Program-made: the position numbers and the translations under genes | Notes under the pieces: generated by a model | The model's input: only the letters and a program-made list of their open reading frames with translations | Databases searched by the model: none | What the model was told of the DNA's origin: nothing | Source: Eledone cirrhosa | Taxonomy: Eukaryota > Mollusca > Cephalopoda > Octopoda > Eledonidae | Length of the DNA stretch: 64,000 nt | Reading direction: 5' to 3' | Assembly (NCBI GenBank): GCA_964016885.1 | Contig: OZ024759.1 | Coordinates: forward strand, 1,563,001-1,627,000 | Shown: in pieces, positions 12,741 through 28,260 of the stretch | Position numbering within the stretch: the first letter of the stretch is position 1 | Layout: every line of letters starts with the position of its first letter

Positions 12741-15700
12741 TTAGTAGCATGACAAAGTCTATATTAGTAACATGACAAAGTCTATATTAGTAGTATGACA
12801 AAGTCTATATTAGTAACATGACAGTCTATATTAGTAACATGACAAAGTCTATATTAGTAGCATGACAAAGTCTATATTAGTAGCATGACACAGTCTATAT
12901 TAGTAAAATGACACAGTCTATATTAATAACATGACACAGTCTATATTAGTAACATGACAAAGTCTATATTAGTAGCATGACAAAGTCTATATTAGTAACA
13001 TGACAAAGTCTATATTAGTAACATGACACAGTCTATATTAGTAACATGACAAAGTCTATATTAGTAACATGACAAAGTCTATATTAGTAACATGGCAGTC
13101 TATATTAGTAACATGACAAAGTCTATATTAGTAACATGACACAGTCTATATTAGTAACATGACAAAGTCTCTATTAGTAACATGACAAAGTCTATATTAG
13201 TAACATGACAGTCTATATTAGTAACATGACAAAGTCTCTATTAGTAACATGACAAAGTCTATATTAGTAACATGACAGTCTATATTAGTAACATGACAAA
13301 GTCTATATTAGTAACATGACAGTCTATATTGTAACATGACACAGTCTATATTAGTAGCATGACACAGTCTATATTAGTAAAATGACACAGTCTATATTAG
13401 TAACATGACAGTCTATATTAGTAACATGACAAAGTCTATATTAGTAACATGACAAAGTCTATATTAGTAACATGACAAAGTCTATATTAGTAACATGACA
13501 AAGTCTATATTAGTAACATGACAGTCTATATTGTAACATGACACAGTCTATATTAGTAACATGACACAGTCTATATTAGTAACATGACAGTCTATATTAG
13601 TAACATGACAAAGTCTATATTAGTAACATGACAAAGTCTATATTAGTAACATGACAAAGTCTATATTAGTAACATGACAAAGTCTATATTAGTAGCATGA
13701 CACAGTCTATATTAGTAACATGACAAAGTCTATATTAGTAACATGACACAGTCTATATTAGTAACATGACAAAGTCTATATTAGTAACATGACACAGTCT
13801 ATATTAGTAACATGACATAGTCTATATTAGTAACATCACAAAGTCTATATTAGTAGCATGACACAGTCTATATTAGTAACATGACACAGTCTATATTAGT
13901 AACATGACACAGTCTATATTAGTAAAATGACACAGTCTATATTAGTAACATGACACAGTCTATATTAGTAACATGACAAAGTCTATATTAGTAGCATGAC
14001 AAAGTCTATATTAGTAACATGACAAAGTCTATATTAGTAACATGACACAGTCTATATTAGTAACATGACAAAGTCTATATTAGTAACATGACAAAGTCTA
14101 TATTAGTAACATGACAAGTCTATATTAGTAACATGACAAAGTCTATATTAGTAACATGACACAGTCTATATTAGTAACATGACAAAGTCTCTATTAGTAA
14201 CATGACAAAGTCTATATTAGTAACATGACAGTCTATATTAGTAACATGACAAAGTCTCTATTAGTAACATGACAAAGTCTATATTAGTAACATGACAGTC
14301 TATATTAGTAACATGACAAAGTCTATATTAGTAACATGACAGTCTATATTGTAACATGACACAGTCTATATTAGTAGCATGACACAGTCTATATTAGTAA
14401 AATGACACAGTCTATATTAGTAACATGACAGTCTATATTAGTAACATGACAAAGTCTATATTAGTAACATGACAAAGTCTATATTAGTAACATGACAAAG
14501 TCTATATTAGTAACATGACAAAGTCTATATTAGTAACATGACACAGTCTATATTAGTAACATGACATAGTCTATATTAGTAACATGACAAAGTCTATATT
14601 AGTAGCATGACACAGTCTATATTAGTAACATGACACAGTCTATATTAGTAACATGACAGTCTATATTAGTAACATGACAAAGTCATATTAGTAGCATGAC
14701 AAAGTCTATATTAGTAACATGACACAGTCTATATTAGTAACATGACAATCTATATTAGTAACATGACACAGTCTATATTAGTAGATATGACAAAGTCTAT
14801 ATTAGTAACATGACAGTCTATATTAGTAACATGACAAAGTCTATATTAGTAGCATGACAAAGTCTATATTAGTAGCATGACACAGTCTATATTAGTAACA
14901 TGACACAATCTATATTAGTAACATGACACAGTCTATATTAGTAACATGACAAAGTCTATATTAGTAGCATGACAAAGTCTATATTAGTAACATGACAAAG
15001 TCTATATTAGTAACATGACACAGTCTATATTAATAACATGACAAAGTCTATATTAGTAACATGACAAAGTCTATATTGGTAACATGACACAGTCTATATT
15101 AGTAATATCACAAAGTCTATATTAGTAACATGACACTGTCTATATTAGTAACTTGACAAAGTCTATATTAGTAACATGCCACAGTCTATATTAGTAACAT
15201 GACACAGTCTATATTAGTAACATGACACAGTTTATATTAGTAACATGACAAAGTCTATATTAGTAACATGACAAAGTCTATATTAGTAACATGACACAGT
15301 CTATGTTAGTAACATGACAAAGTCTATATTAGTAGCATGACAAAGTCTATATTAGTAACATGACAAAGTCTATATTAGTAACATGACACAGTCTATGTTA
15401 GTAACATGACAAAGTCTATATTAATAACATGACAAAGTCTATATTAGTAACATGACAAAGTCTATATTAGTAGCATGACAAAATCTATATTAGTAACATG
15501 ACAGTCTATATTAGTAACATGACAAAGTCTATATTAGTAACATGACAGTCTATATTGTACCATGACAAAGTCTATATTAGTAACATGACAGTCTATATTG
15601 TAACATGACACAGTCTATATTAGTAACATGACAAAGTCTATATTAGTAACATGACAGTCTATATTGTAACATGACACAGTCTATATTAGTAACATGACAC

Positions 15701-15950
15701 AGTCTATATTAGTAACATGACAGTCTATATTAGTAACATGACAAAGTCTATATTAGTAACATGACAAAGTCTATATTAGTAACATGACAAAGTCTATATT
15801 AGTAACATGACAAAGTCTATATTAGTAACATGACAAAGTCTATATTAGTAGTATGACAAAGTCTATATTAGTAACATGACAGTCTATATTAGTAACATGA
15901 TAAATCTATATTAGTAGCATGACAAAGTCTATATTAGTAGCATGACACAG
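12740..15950. repeat. Higher-order block A3
   Basis: Block A with GTAGTATGAC at 12793, GTAGATATGAC at 14784 (1991 bp), ATGCCAC at 15178 (394 bp) and GATAAATC at 15899 (721 bp). It shares the 721-bp form with A1. A private single-base loss occurs at about 14683, where AAAGTCATATTAG replaces AAAGTCTATATTAG. Another 1-base loss at about 14114 (GACAAGTC) sits where A1 has GACAGTC. These private changes arose after the block was duplicated. Confidence 0.82.
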
Positions 15951-18740
15951 TCTATATTAGTAACATGACACAGTCTATATTAGTAAAATGACACAGTCTA
16001 TATTAGTAACATGACAAAGTCTATATTAGTAGCATGACAAAGTCTATATTAGTAACATGACAAAGTCTATATTAGTAACATGACACAGTCTATATTAGTA
16101 ACATGACAAAGTCTATATTAGTAACATGACAAAGTCTATATTAGTAACATGACAAAGTCTATATTAGTAACATGACACAGTCTATATTAGTAACATGACA
16201 CAGTCTATATTAGTAACATCACACAGTCTATATTAGTAACATGACAAAGTCTATATTAGTAACATGGCAAAGTCTATATTAGTAACATGACAAAGTCTAT
16301 ATTAGTAACATGACAAGGCCTATATTAGTAACATGACACAGTCTATATTAGTAACATGACAAAGTCTATATTAGTAACATGACAAAGTCTATATTAGTAA
16401 CATGACAAAGTCTATATTAGTAACATGACAGTCTATATTAGTAACATGACACAGTCTATATTAGTAACATGACAAAGTCTACATTAGTAACATGACACAG
16501 TCTATATTAGTAACATGACACAGTCTATATTAGTAACATGACACAGTTTATATTAGTAACATGACAAAGTCTATATTAGTAACATGACAAAGTCTATATT
16601 AGTAACATGGCAGTCTATATTAGTAACATGACAAAGTCTATATTAGTAACATGACACAGTCTATATTAGTAACATGACAAAGACTCTATTAGTAACATGA
16701 CAAAGTCTATATTAGTAACATGACAGTCTATATTAGTAACATGACAAAATCTATATTAGTAACATGACAGTCTATATTAGTAACATGACAAAGTCTATAT
16801 TAGTAACATGACAGTCTATATTGTACCATGACACAGTCTATATTAGTAACATGACACAGTCTATATTAGTAACATGACAGTCTATATTAGTAACATGACA
16901 AAGTCTATATTAGTAACATGACAAAGTCTATATTAGTAACATGACAAAGTCTATATGAGTAACATGACAAAGTCTATATTAGTAGCATGACACAGTCTAT
17001 ATTAGTAACATGACAAAGTCTATATTAGTAACATGACAAAGTCTATATTAGTAGCATGACACAGTCTATATTAGTAACATGACAAAGTCTATATTAGTAA
17101 CATGACACAGTCTATATTAGTAACATGACAAAGTCTATATTAGTAACATGACAAAGTCTATATTAGTAACATGACACAGTCTATATTAGTAACATGACAA
17201 AGTCTATATTAGTAACATGACACTGTCTATATTAGTAACTTGACAAAGTCTATATTAGTAACATGACACAGTCTATATTAGTAACATGACACAGTCTATA
17301 TTAGTAACATGACAAAGTCTATATTAGTAGCATGACAAAGTCTATATTAGTAACATGACAAAGTCTATATTAGTAACATGACACAGTCTATGTTAGTAAC
17401 ATGACAAAGTCTATATTAGTAACATGACAAAGTCTATATTAGTAACATGACACAGTCTATATTAGTAACATGACAAAGTCTATATTAGTAGCATGACAAA
17501 GTCTATATTAGTAACATGACACAGTCTATATTAGTAACATGACAAAGTCTATATTAGTAACATGACAGTCTATATTAGTAACATGACAGTCCATATTAGT
17601 AGCATGACAAAGTCTATATTAGTAACATGACAAAGTCTATATTAGTAACATGACACAGTCTATATTAGTAACATGACACAGTCTATATTAGTAACATCAC
17701 ACAGTCTATATTAGTAACATGACAAAGTCTATATTAGTAACATGGCAAAGTCTATATTAGTAACATGACAAAGTCTATATTAGTAACATGACAAGGCCTA
17801 TATTAGTAACATGACACAGTCTATATTAGTAACATGACAAAGTCTATATTAGTAACATGACAGTCTGTATTAGTAACATGACAAAGTCTATATTAGTAAC
17901 ATGACAAAGTCTATATTATTAACATGACAGTCTATATTAGTAACATGACACAGTCTATATTAGTAACATGACAAAGTCTACATTAGTAACATGACACAGT
18001 CTATATTAGTAACATGACACAGTCTATATTAGTAACATGACACAGTCTATATTAGTAACATGACAAAGTCTATATTAGTAACATGGCAGTCTATATTAGT
18101 AACATGACACAGTCTATATTAGTAACATGACACAGTCTATATTAGTAACATGACAGTCTATATTAGTAACATGACAAAGTCTATATTAGTAACATGACAA
18201 AGTCTATATTAGTAACATGACAAAGTCTATATTAGTAACATGACAAAGTCTATATTAGTAGCATGACACAGTCTATATTAGTAACATGACAAAGTCTATA
18301 TTAGTAACATGACACAGTCTATATTAGTAACATGACAAAGTCTATATTAGTAACATGACACAGTCTATATTAGTAACATGACATAGTCTATATTAGTAAC
18401 ATGACAAAGTCTATATTAGTAGCATGACACAGTCTATATTAGTAACATGACACAGTCTATATTAGTAACATGACACAGTCTATATTAGTAACATGACACA
18501 GTCTATATTAGTAGCATGACAAAGTCTATATTAGTAACATGACAAAGTCTATATTAGTAGTATGACAAAGTCTATATTAGTAACATGACAGTCTATATTA
18601 GTAACATGACAAAGTCTATATTAGTAGCATGACAAAGTCTATATTAGTAGCATGACACAGTCTATATTAGTAAAATGACACAGTCTATATTAATAACATG
18701 ACACAGTCTATATTAGTAACATGACAAAGTCTATATTAGT
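15950..18740. repeat. Higher-order block B3
   Basis: Equivalent of B1 in the second super-unit. GACAAAATC is at 16745 (12440 bp from 4305). GTCCATATT is at 17589, only 12371 bp from 5218, because three monomers are missing just before it (near 17.56 kb). AAGGCCTATATT lies at about 17.79 kb and GTCTGTATT at about 17.87 kb. The block ends in the 389-bp-type duplication, whose second member begins with GACGCAG at about 18.75 kb, a change not seen elsewhere. Confidence 0.76.
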
Positions 18741-21190
18741 AACATGACGCAGTCTATATTAGTAACATGACATAGTCTATATTAGTAACATGACAAAGTC
18801 TATATTAGTAGCATGACACAGTCTATATTAGTAACATGACACAGTCTATATTAGTAACATGACACAGTCTATATTAGTAACATGACACAGTCTATATTAG
18901 TAGCATGACAAAGTCTATATTAGTAACATGACAAAGTCTATATTAGTAGTATGACAAAGTCTATATTAGTAACATGACAGTCTATATTAGTAACATGACA
19001 AAGTCTATATTAGTAGCATGACAAAGTCTATATTAGTAGCATGACACAGTCTATATTAGTAAAATGACACAGTCTATATTAATAACATGACACAGTCTAT
19101 ATTAGTAACATGACAAAGTCTATATTAGTAACATGACAGTCTATATTAGTAACATGACAAAATCTATATTAGTAACATGACAGTCTATATTAGTAACATG
19201 ACAAAGTCTATATTAGTAACATGACAGTCTATATTGTACCATGACACAGTCTATATTAGTAACATGACACAGTCTATATTAGTAACATGACAGTCTATAT
19301 TAGTAACATGACAAAGTCTATATTAGTAACATGACAAAGTCTATATTAGTAACATGACAAAGTCTATATTAGTAGCATGACACAGTCTATATTAGTAACA
19401 TGACAAAGTCTATATTAGTAACATGACAAAGTCTATATTAGTAGCATGACACAGTCTATATTAGTAACATGACAAAGTCTATATTAGTAACATGACACAG
19501 TCTATATTAGTAACATGACAAAGTCTATATTAGTAACATGACAAAGTCTATATTAGTAACATGACACAGTCTATATTAGTAACATGACAAAGTCTATATT
19601 AGTAACATGACACTGTCTATATTAGTAACTTGACAAAGTCTATATTAGTAACATGACACAGTCTATATTAGTAACATGACACAGTCTATATTAGTAACAT
19701 GACAAAGTCTATATTAGTAGCATGACAAAGTCTATATTAGTAACATGACAAAGTCTATATTAGTAACATGACACAGTCTATGTTAGTAACATGACAAAGT
19801 CTATATTAGTAACATGACAAAGTCTATATTAGTAACATGACACAGTCTATATTAGTAACATGACAAAGTCTATATTAGTAGCATGACAAAGTCTATATTA
19901 GTAACATGACACAGTCTATATTAGTAACATGACAAAGTCTATATTAGTAGCATGACAAAGTCTATATTAGTAACATGACAAAGTCTATATTAGTAACATG
20001 ACACAGTCTATATTAGTAACATGACAGTCTATATTAGTAACATGACAGTCCATATTAGTAGCATGACAAAGTCTATATTAGTAACATGACAAAGTCTATA
20101 TTAGTAACATGACACAGTCTATATTAGTAACATGACACAGTCTATATTAGTAACATCACACAGTCTATATTAGTAACATGACAAAGTCTATATTAGTAAC
20201 ATGGCAAAGTCTATATTAGTAACATGACAAAGTCTATATTAGTAACATGACAAGGCCTATATTAGTAACATGACACAGTCTATATTAGTAACATGACAAA
20301 GTCTATATTAGTAACATGACAGTCTGTATTAGTAACATGACAAAGTCTATATTAGTAACATGACAAAGTCTATATTATTAACATGACAGTCTATATTAGT
20401 AACATGACACAGTCTATATTAGTAACATGACAAAGTCTACATTAGTAACATGACACAGTCTATATTAGTAACATGACACAGTCTATATTAGTAACATGAC
20501 ACAGTCTATATTAGTAACATGACAAAGTCTATATTAGTAACATGGCAGTCTATATTAGTAACATGACACAGTCTATATTAGTAACATGACACAGTCTATA
20601 TTAGTAACATGACAGTCTATATTAGTAACATGACAAAGTCTATATTAGTAACATGACAAAGTCTATATTAGTAACATGACAAAGTCTATATTAGTAACAT
20701 GACAAAGTCTATATTAGTAGCATGACACAGTCTATATTAGTAACATGACAAAGTCTATATTAGTAACATGACACAGTCTATATTAGTAACATGACAAAGT
20801 CTATATTAGTAACATGACACAGTCTATATTAGTAACATGACATAGTCTATATTAGTAACATGACAAAGTCTATATTAGTAGCATGACACAGTCTATATTA
20901 GTAACATGACACAGTCTATATTAGTAACATGACACAGTCTATATTAGTAACATGACACAGTCTATATTAGTAGCATGACAAAGTCTATATTAGTAACATG
21001 ACAAAGTCTATATTAGTAGTATGACAAAGTCTATATTAGTAACATGACAGTCTATATTAGTAACATGACAAAGTCTATATTAGTAGCATGACAAAGTCTA
21101 TATTAGTAGCATGACACAGTCTATATTAGTAAAATGACACAGTCTATATTAATAACATGACACAGTCTATATTAGTAACATGACAAAGTC
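18740..21190. repeat. Higher-order block B4
   Basis: Equivalent of B2. GACAAAATC at 19158, GTCCATATT at 20048, AAGGCCTATATT at about 20.25 kb, GTCTGTATT at about 20.32 kb, and GTAGTATGAC at 21019, where it merges into A4. GTCCATATT in B3 and B4 are 2459 bp apart, against 2482 in copy 1, a difference of exactly one 23-bp monomer. One monomer is missing between 19158 and 20048 relative to 6787-7700 (890 against 913 bp). Confidence 0.76.
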
Positions 21191-24150
21191 TATATTAGTA
21201 GCATGACAAAGTCTATATTAGTAACATGACAAAGTCTATATTAGTAACATGACACAGTCTATATTAGTAACATGACAAAGTCTATATTAGTAACATGACA
21301 AAGTCTATATTAGTAACATGGCAGTCTATATTAGTAACATGACAAAGTCTATATTAGTAACATGACACAGTCTATATTAGTAACATGACAAAGTCTCTAT
21401 TAGTAACATGACAAAGTCTATATTAGTAACATGACAGTCTATATTAGTAACATGACAAAGTCTCTATTAGTAACATGACAAAGTCTATATTAGTAACATG
21501 ACAGTCTATATTAGTAACATGACAAAGTCTATATTAGTAACATGACAGTCTATATTGTAACATGACACAGTCTATATTAGTAGCATGACACAGTCTATAT
21601 TAGTAAAATGACACAGTCTATATTAGTAACATGACAGTCTATATTAGTAACATGACAAAGTCTATATTAGTAACATGACAAAGTCTATATTAGTAACATG
21701 ACAAAGTCTATATTAGTAACATGACAAAGTCTATATTAGTAACATGACAGTCTATATTGTAACATGACACAGTCTATATTAGTAACATGACACAGTCTAT
21801 ATTAGTAACATGACAGTCTATATTAGTAACATGACAAAGTCTATATTAGTAACATGACAAAGTCTATATTAGTAACATGACAAAGTCTATATTAGTAACA
21901 TGACAGAGTCTATATTAGTAGCATGACACAGTCTATATTAGTAACATGACAAAGTCTATATTAGTAACATGACACAGTCTATATTAGTAACATGACAAAG
22001 TCTATATTAGTAACATGACACAGTCTATATTAGTAACATGACATAGTCTATATTAGTAACATCACAAAGTCTATATTAGTAGCATGACACAGTCTATATT
22101 AGTAACATGACACAGTCTATATTAGTAACATGACACAGTCTATATTAGTAAAATGACACAGTCTATATTAGTAACATGACACAGTCTATATTAGTAACAT
22201 GACAAAGTCTATATTAGTAGCATGACAAAGTCTATATTAGTAACATGACAAAGTCTATATTAGTAACATGACACAGTCTATATTAGTAACATGACAAAGT
22301 CTATATTAGTAACATGACAAAGTCTATATTAGTAACATGACAGTCTATATTAGTAACATGACAAAGTCTATATTAGTAACATGACACAGTCTATATTAGT
22401 AACATGACAAAGTCTCTATTAGTAACATGACAAAGTCTATATTAGTAACATGACAGTCTATATTAGTAACATGACAAAGTCTCTATTAGTAACATGACAA
22501 AGTCTATATTAGTAACATGACAGTCTATATTAGTAACATGACAAAGTCTATATTAGTAACATGACAGTCTATATTGTAACATGACACAGTCTATATTAGT
22601 AGCATGACACAGTCTATATTAGTAAAATGACACAGTCTATATTAGTAACATGACAGTCTATATTAGTAACATGACAAAGTCTATATTAGTAACATGACAA
22701 AGTCTATATTAGTAACATGACAAAGTCTATATTAGTAACATGACAAAGTCTATATTAGTAACATGACACAGTCTATATTAGTAACATGACATAGTCTATA
22801 TTAGTAACATGACAAAGTCTATATTAGTAGCATGACACAGTCTATATTAGTAACATGACACAGTCTATATTAGTAACATGACAGTCTATATTAGTAACAT
22901 GACAAAGTCTATATTAGTAGCATGACAAAGTCTATATTAGTAACATGACACAGTCTATATTAGTAACATGACAATCTATATTAGTAACATGACACAGTCT
23001 ATATTAGTAGATATGACAAAGTCTATATTAGTAACATGACAGTCTATATTAGTAACATGACAAAGTCTATATTAGTAGCATGACAAAGTCTATATTAGTA
23101 GCATGACACAGTCTATATTAGTAACATGACACAATCTATATTAGTAACATGACACAGTCTATATTAGTAACATGACAAAGTCTATATTAGTAGCATGACA
23201 AAGTCTATATTAGTAACATGACAAAGTCTATATTAGTAACATGACACAGTCTATATTAATAACATGACAAAGTCTATATTAGTAACATGACAAAGTCTAT
23301 ATTGGTAACATGACACAGTCTATATTAGTAATATCACAAAGTCTATATTAGTAACATGACACTGTCTATATTAGTAACTTGACAAAGTCTATATTAGTAA
23401 CATGCCACAGTCTATATTAGTAACATGACACAGTCTATATTAGTAACATGACACAGTTTATATTAGTAACATGACAAAGTCTATATTAGTAACATGACAA
23501 AGTCTATATTAGTAACATGACACAGTCTATGTTAGTAACATGACAAAGTCTATATTAGTAGCATGACAAAGTCTATATTAGTAACATGACAAAGTCTATA
23601 TTAGTAACATGACACAGTCTATGTTAGTAACATGACAAAGTCTATATTAATAACATGACAAAGTCTATATTAGTAACATGACAAAGTCTATATTAGTAGC
23701 ATGACAAAATCTATATTAGTAACATGACAGTCTATATTAGTAACATGACAAAGTCTATATTAGTAACATGACAGTCTATATTGTACCATGACAAAGTCTA
23801 TATTAGTAACATGACAGTCTATATTGTAACATGACACAGTCTATATTAGTAACATGACAAAGTCTATATTAGTAACATGACAGTCTATATTGTAACATGA
23901 CACAGTCTATATTAGTAACATGACACAGTCTATATTAGTAACATGACAGTCTATATTAGTAACATGACAAAGTCTATATTAGTAACATGACAAAGTCTAT
24001 ATTAGTAACATGACAAAGTCTATATTAGTAACATGACAAAGTCTATATTAGTAGTATGACAAAGTCTATATTAGTAACATGACAGTCTATATTAGTAACA
24101 TGATAAATCTATATTAGTAGCATGACAAAGTCTATATTAGTAGCATGACA
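20970..24150. repeat. Higher-order block A4
   Basis: Block A with GTAGTATGAC (21019), GACAGAG (21902), GTAGATATGAC (23010), ATGCCAC (23404) and GATAAATC (24102). All lie exactly 12348 bp from their A2 partners. It is followed by ACATAACACAG (about 24.28 kb) and AACACGACAC (24684), as in A2. This block is also the source or sister of the copies at offsets 2915 and 7148. Confidence 0.83.
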
Positions 24151-24699
24151 CAGTCTATATTAGTAACATGACACAGTCTATATTAGTAAAATGACACAGT
24201 CTATATTAGTAACATGACAAAGTCTATATTAGTAGCATGACAAAGTCTATATTAGTAACATGACAAAGTCTATATTAGTAACATAACACAGTCTATATTA
24301 GTAACATGACAAAGTCTATATTAGTAACATGACAAAGTCTATATTAGTAACATGACAGTCTATATTAGTAACATGACAAAGTCTATATTAGTAACATGAC
24401 AAAGTCTCTATTAGTAACATGACAAAGTCTATATTAGTAACATGACAGTCTATATTAGTAACATGACAAAGTCTCTATTAGTAACATGACAAAGTCTATA
24501 TAAGTAACATGACAGTCTATATTAGTAACATGACAAAGTCTATATTAGTAACATGACAGTCTATATTGTAACATGACACAGTCTATATTAGTAACATGAC
24601 ACAGTTTATATTAGTAACATGACATAGTCTATATTAGTAACATGACAAAGTCTATATTAGTAACATGACAGTCTATATTGTAACACGACACAGTCTATA

Positions 24700-27600
24700 T
24701 TAGTAACATGACACAGTCTATATTAGTAACATGACAGTCTATATTAGTAACATGACAAAGTCTATATTAGTAACATGGCAGTCTATATTAGTAACATGAC
24801 ACAGTCTATATTAGTAACATGACACAGTCTATATTAGTAACATGACAGTCTATATTAGTAACATGACAAAGTCTATATTAGTAACATGACAAAGTCTATA
24901 TTAGTAACATGACAAAGTCTATATTAGTAACATGACAAAGTCTATATTAGTAGCATGACACAGTCTATATTAGTAACATGACAAAGTCTATATTAGTAAC
25001 ATGACACAGTCTATATTAGTAACATGACAAAGTCTATATTAGTAACATGACACAGTCTATATTAGTAACATGACATAGTCTATATTAGTAACATGACAAA
25101 GTCTATATTAGTAGCATGACACAGTCTATATTAGTAACATGACACAGTCTATATTAGTAACATGACACAGTCTATATTAGTAACATGACACAGTCTATAT
25201 TAGTAGCATGACAAAGTCTATATTAGTAACATGACAAAGTCTATATTAGTAGTATGACAAAGTCTATATTAGTAACATGACAGTCTATATTAGTAACATG
25301 ACAAAGTCTATATTAGTAGCATGACAAAGTCTATATTAGTAGCATGACACAGTCTATATTAGTAAAATGACACAGTCTATATTAATAACATGACACAGTC
25401 TATATTAGTAACATGACAAAGTCTATATTAGTAGCATGACAAAGTCTATATTAGTAACATGACAAAGTCTATATTAGTAACATGACACAGTCTATATTAG
25501 TAACATGACAAAGTCTATATTAGTAACATGACAAAGTCTATATTAGTAACATGGCAGTCTATATTAGTAACATGACAAAGTCTATATTAGTAACATGACA
25601 CAGTCTATATTAGTAACATGACAAAGTCTCTATTAGTAACATGACAAAGTCTATATTAGTAACATGACAGTCTATATTAGTAACATGACAAAGTCTCTAT
25701 TAGTAACATGACAAAGTCTATATTAGTAACATGACAGTCTATATTAGTAACATGACAAAGTCTATATTAGTAACATGACAGTCTATATTGTAACATGACA
25801 CAGTCTATATTAGTAGCATGACACAGTCTATATTAGTAAAATGACACAGTCTATATTAGTAACATGACAGTCTATATTAGTAACATGACAAAGTCTATAT
25901 TAGTAACATGACAAAGTCTATATTAGTAACATGACAAAGTCTATATTAGTAACATGACAAAGTCTATATTAGTAACATGACAGTCTATATTGTAACATGA
26001 CACAGTCTATATTAGTAACATGACACAGTCTATATTAGTAACATGACAGTCTATATTAGTAACATGACAAAGTCTATATTAGTAACATGACAAAGTCTAT
26101 ATTAGTAACATGACAAAGTCTATATTAGTAACATGACAAAGTCTATATTAGTAACATGACACAGTCTATATTAATAACATGACAAAGTCTATATTAGTAA
26201 CATGACAAAGTCTATATTGGTAACATGACACAGTCTATATTAGTAATATCACAAAGTCTATATTAGTAACATGACACTGTCTATATTAGTAACTTGACAA
26301 AGTCTATATTAGTAACATGCCACAGTCTATATTAGTAACATGACACAGTCTATATTAGTAACATGACACAGTTTATATTAGTAACATGACAAAGTCTATA
26401 TTAGTAACATGACAAAGTCTATATTAGTAACATGACACAGTCTATGTTAGTAACATGACAAAGTCTATATTAGTAGCATGACAAAGTCTATATTAGTAAC
26501 ATGACAAAGTCTATATTAGTAACATGACACAGTCTATGTTAGTAACATGACAAAGTCTATATTAATAACATGACAAAGTCTATATTAGTAACATGACAAA
26601 GTCTATATTAGTAGCATGACAAAATCTATATTAGTAACATGACAGTCTATATTAGTAACATGACAAAGTCTATATTAGTAACATGACAGTCTATATTGTA
26701 CCATGACAAAGTCTATATTAGTAACATGACAGTCTATATTGTAACATGACACAGTCTATATTAGTAACATGACAAAGTCTATATTAGTAACATGACAGTC
26801 TATATTGTAACATGACACAGTCTATATTAGTAACATGACACAGTCTATATTAGTAACATGACAGTCTATATTAGTAACATGACAAAGTCTATATTAGTAA
26901 CATGACAAAGTCTATATTAGTAACATGACAAAGTCTATATTAGTAACATGACAAAGTCTATATTAGTAGTATGACAAAGTCTATATTAGTAACATGACAG
27001 TCTATATTAGTAACATGATAAATCTATATTAGTAGCATGACAAAGTCTATATTAGTAGCATGACACAGTCTATATTAGTAACATGACACAGTCTATATTA
27101 GTAAAATGACACAGTCTATATTAGTAACATGACAAAGTCTATATTAGTAGCATGACAAAGTCTATATTAGTAACATGACAAAGTCTATATTAGTAACATA
27201 ACACAGTCTATATTAGTAACATGACAAAGTCTATATTAGTAACATGACAAAGTCTATATTAGTAACATGACAGTCTATATTAGTAACATGACAAAGTCTA
27301 TATTAGTAACATGACAAAGTCTCTATTAGTAACATGACAAAGTCTATATTAGTAACATGACAGTCTATATTAGTAACATGACAAAGTCTCTATTAGTAAC
27401 ATGACAAAGTCTATATAAGTAACATGACAGTCTATATTAGTAACATGACAAAGTCTATATTAGTAACATGACAGTCTATATTGTAACATGACACAGTCTA
27501 TATTAGTAACATGACACAGTTTATATTAGTAACATGACATAGTCTATATTAGTAACATGACAAAGTCTATATTAGTAACATGACAGTCTATATTGTAACA

Positions 27601-28260
27601 CGACACAGTCTATATTAGTAACATGACACAGTCTATATTAGTAACATGACAGTCTATATTAGTAACATGACAAAGTCTATATTAGTAACATGGCAGTCTA
27701 TATTAGTAACATGACACAGTCTATATTAGTAACATGACACAGTCTATATTAGTAACATGACAGTCTATATTAGTAACATGACAAAGTCTATATTAGTAAC
27801 ATGACAAAGTCTATATTAGTAACATGACAAAGTCTATATTAGTAACATGACAAAGTCTATATTAGTAGCATGACACAGTCTATATTAGTAACATGACAAA
27901 GTCTATATTAGTAACATGACACAGTCTATATTAGTAACATGACAAAGTCTATATTAGTAACATGACACAGTCTATATTAGTAACATGACATAGTCTATAT
28001 TAGTAACATGACAAAGTCTATATTAGTAGCATGACACAGTCTATATTAGTAACATGACACAGTCTATATTAGTAACATGACACAGTCTATATTAGTAACA
28101 TGACACAGTCTATATTAGTAGCATGACAAAGTCTATATTAGTAACATGACAAAGTCTATATTAGTAGTATGACAAAGTCTATATTAGTAACATGACAGTC
28201 TATATTAGTAACATGACAAAGTCTATATTAGTAGCATGACAAAGTCTATATTAGTAGCAT
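24700..28260. repeat. 2915-bp duplication
   Basis: Five markers repeat with an offset of exactly 2915 bp: ATGCCAC 23404/26319, GATAAATC 24102/27017, CACGAC 24684/27599, ATGGCAG 24777/27692 and GTAGTATGAC 25252/28167. This shows that a unit running from late A4 through a short B-like stretch to early A5 was duplicated in tandem. Beyond about 29.05 kb the downstream copy continues with intact A sequence (GACAGAG), whereas the upstream copy carries the deletion near 26.15 kb. Confidence 0.8.
25200..27660. repeat. Higher-order block A5 with internal deletion
   Basis: GTAGTATGAC (25252) to GATAAATC (27017) measures 1765 bp, against 3083 bp in A2, A4 and A6, so 1318 bp are missing. The break lies near 26.15 kb. 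Before it the order matches the A4 part up to about 21.9 kb. After it, the order matches A4 from about 23.25 kb (TTAATAAC, TATTGGTAAC, ATGCCAC at 26319). The lost part would have held GACAGAG and GTAGATATGAC. The surviving 3' part is offset 2915 bp from A4 (ATGCCAC 23404, GATAAATC 24102, CACGAC 24684 to 27599). Confidence 0.82.

Larger units (their letters stand above)
12740..24760. repeat. 12.4-kb super-unit, copy 2
   Basis: This is the tandem partner of the first super-unit. Markers found are GTAGTATGAC at 12793, GTAGATATGAC at 14784 and 23010, ATGCCAC at 15178 and 23404, GATAAATC at 15899 and 24102, GACAAAATC at 16745, GTCCATATT at 17589 and 20048, and GACAGAG at 21902. Relative to copy 1 it has lost three monomers near 17.56 kb and further whole monomers later in the B region. 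It gains one monomer near 24.54 kb. After about 24.77 kb the order switches to a B-like stretch (ATGGCAG), which marks the right edge. Confidence 0.83.

Noticed and set aside
14670..14700. AAAGTCATATTAG as a possible insertion site or functional element
   Set aside because: It is a single-base loss in one monomer and has no other distinguishing feature.
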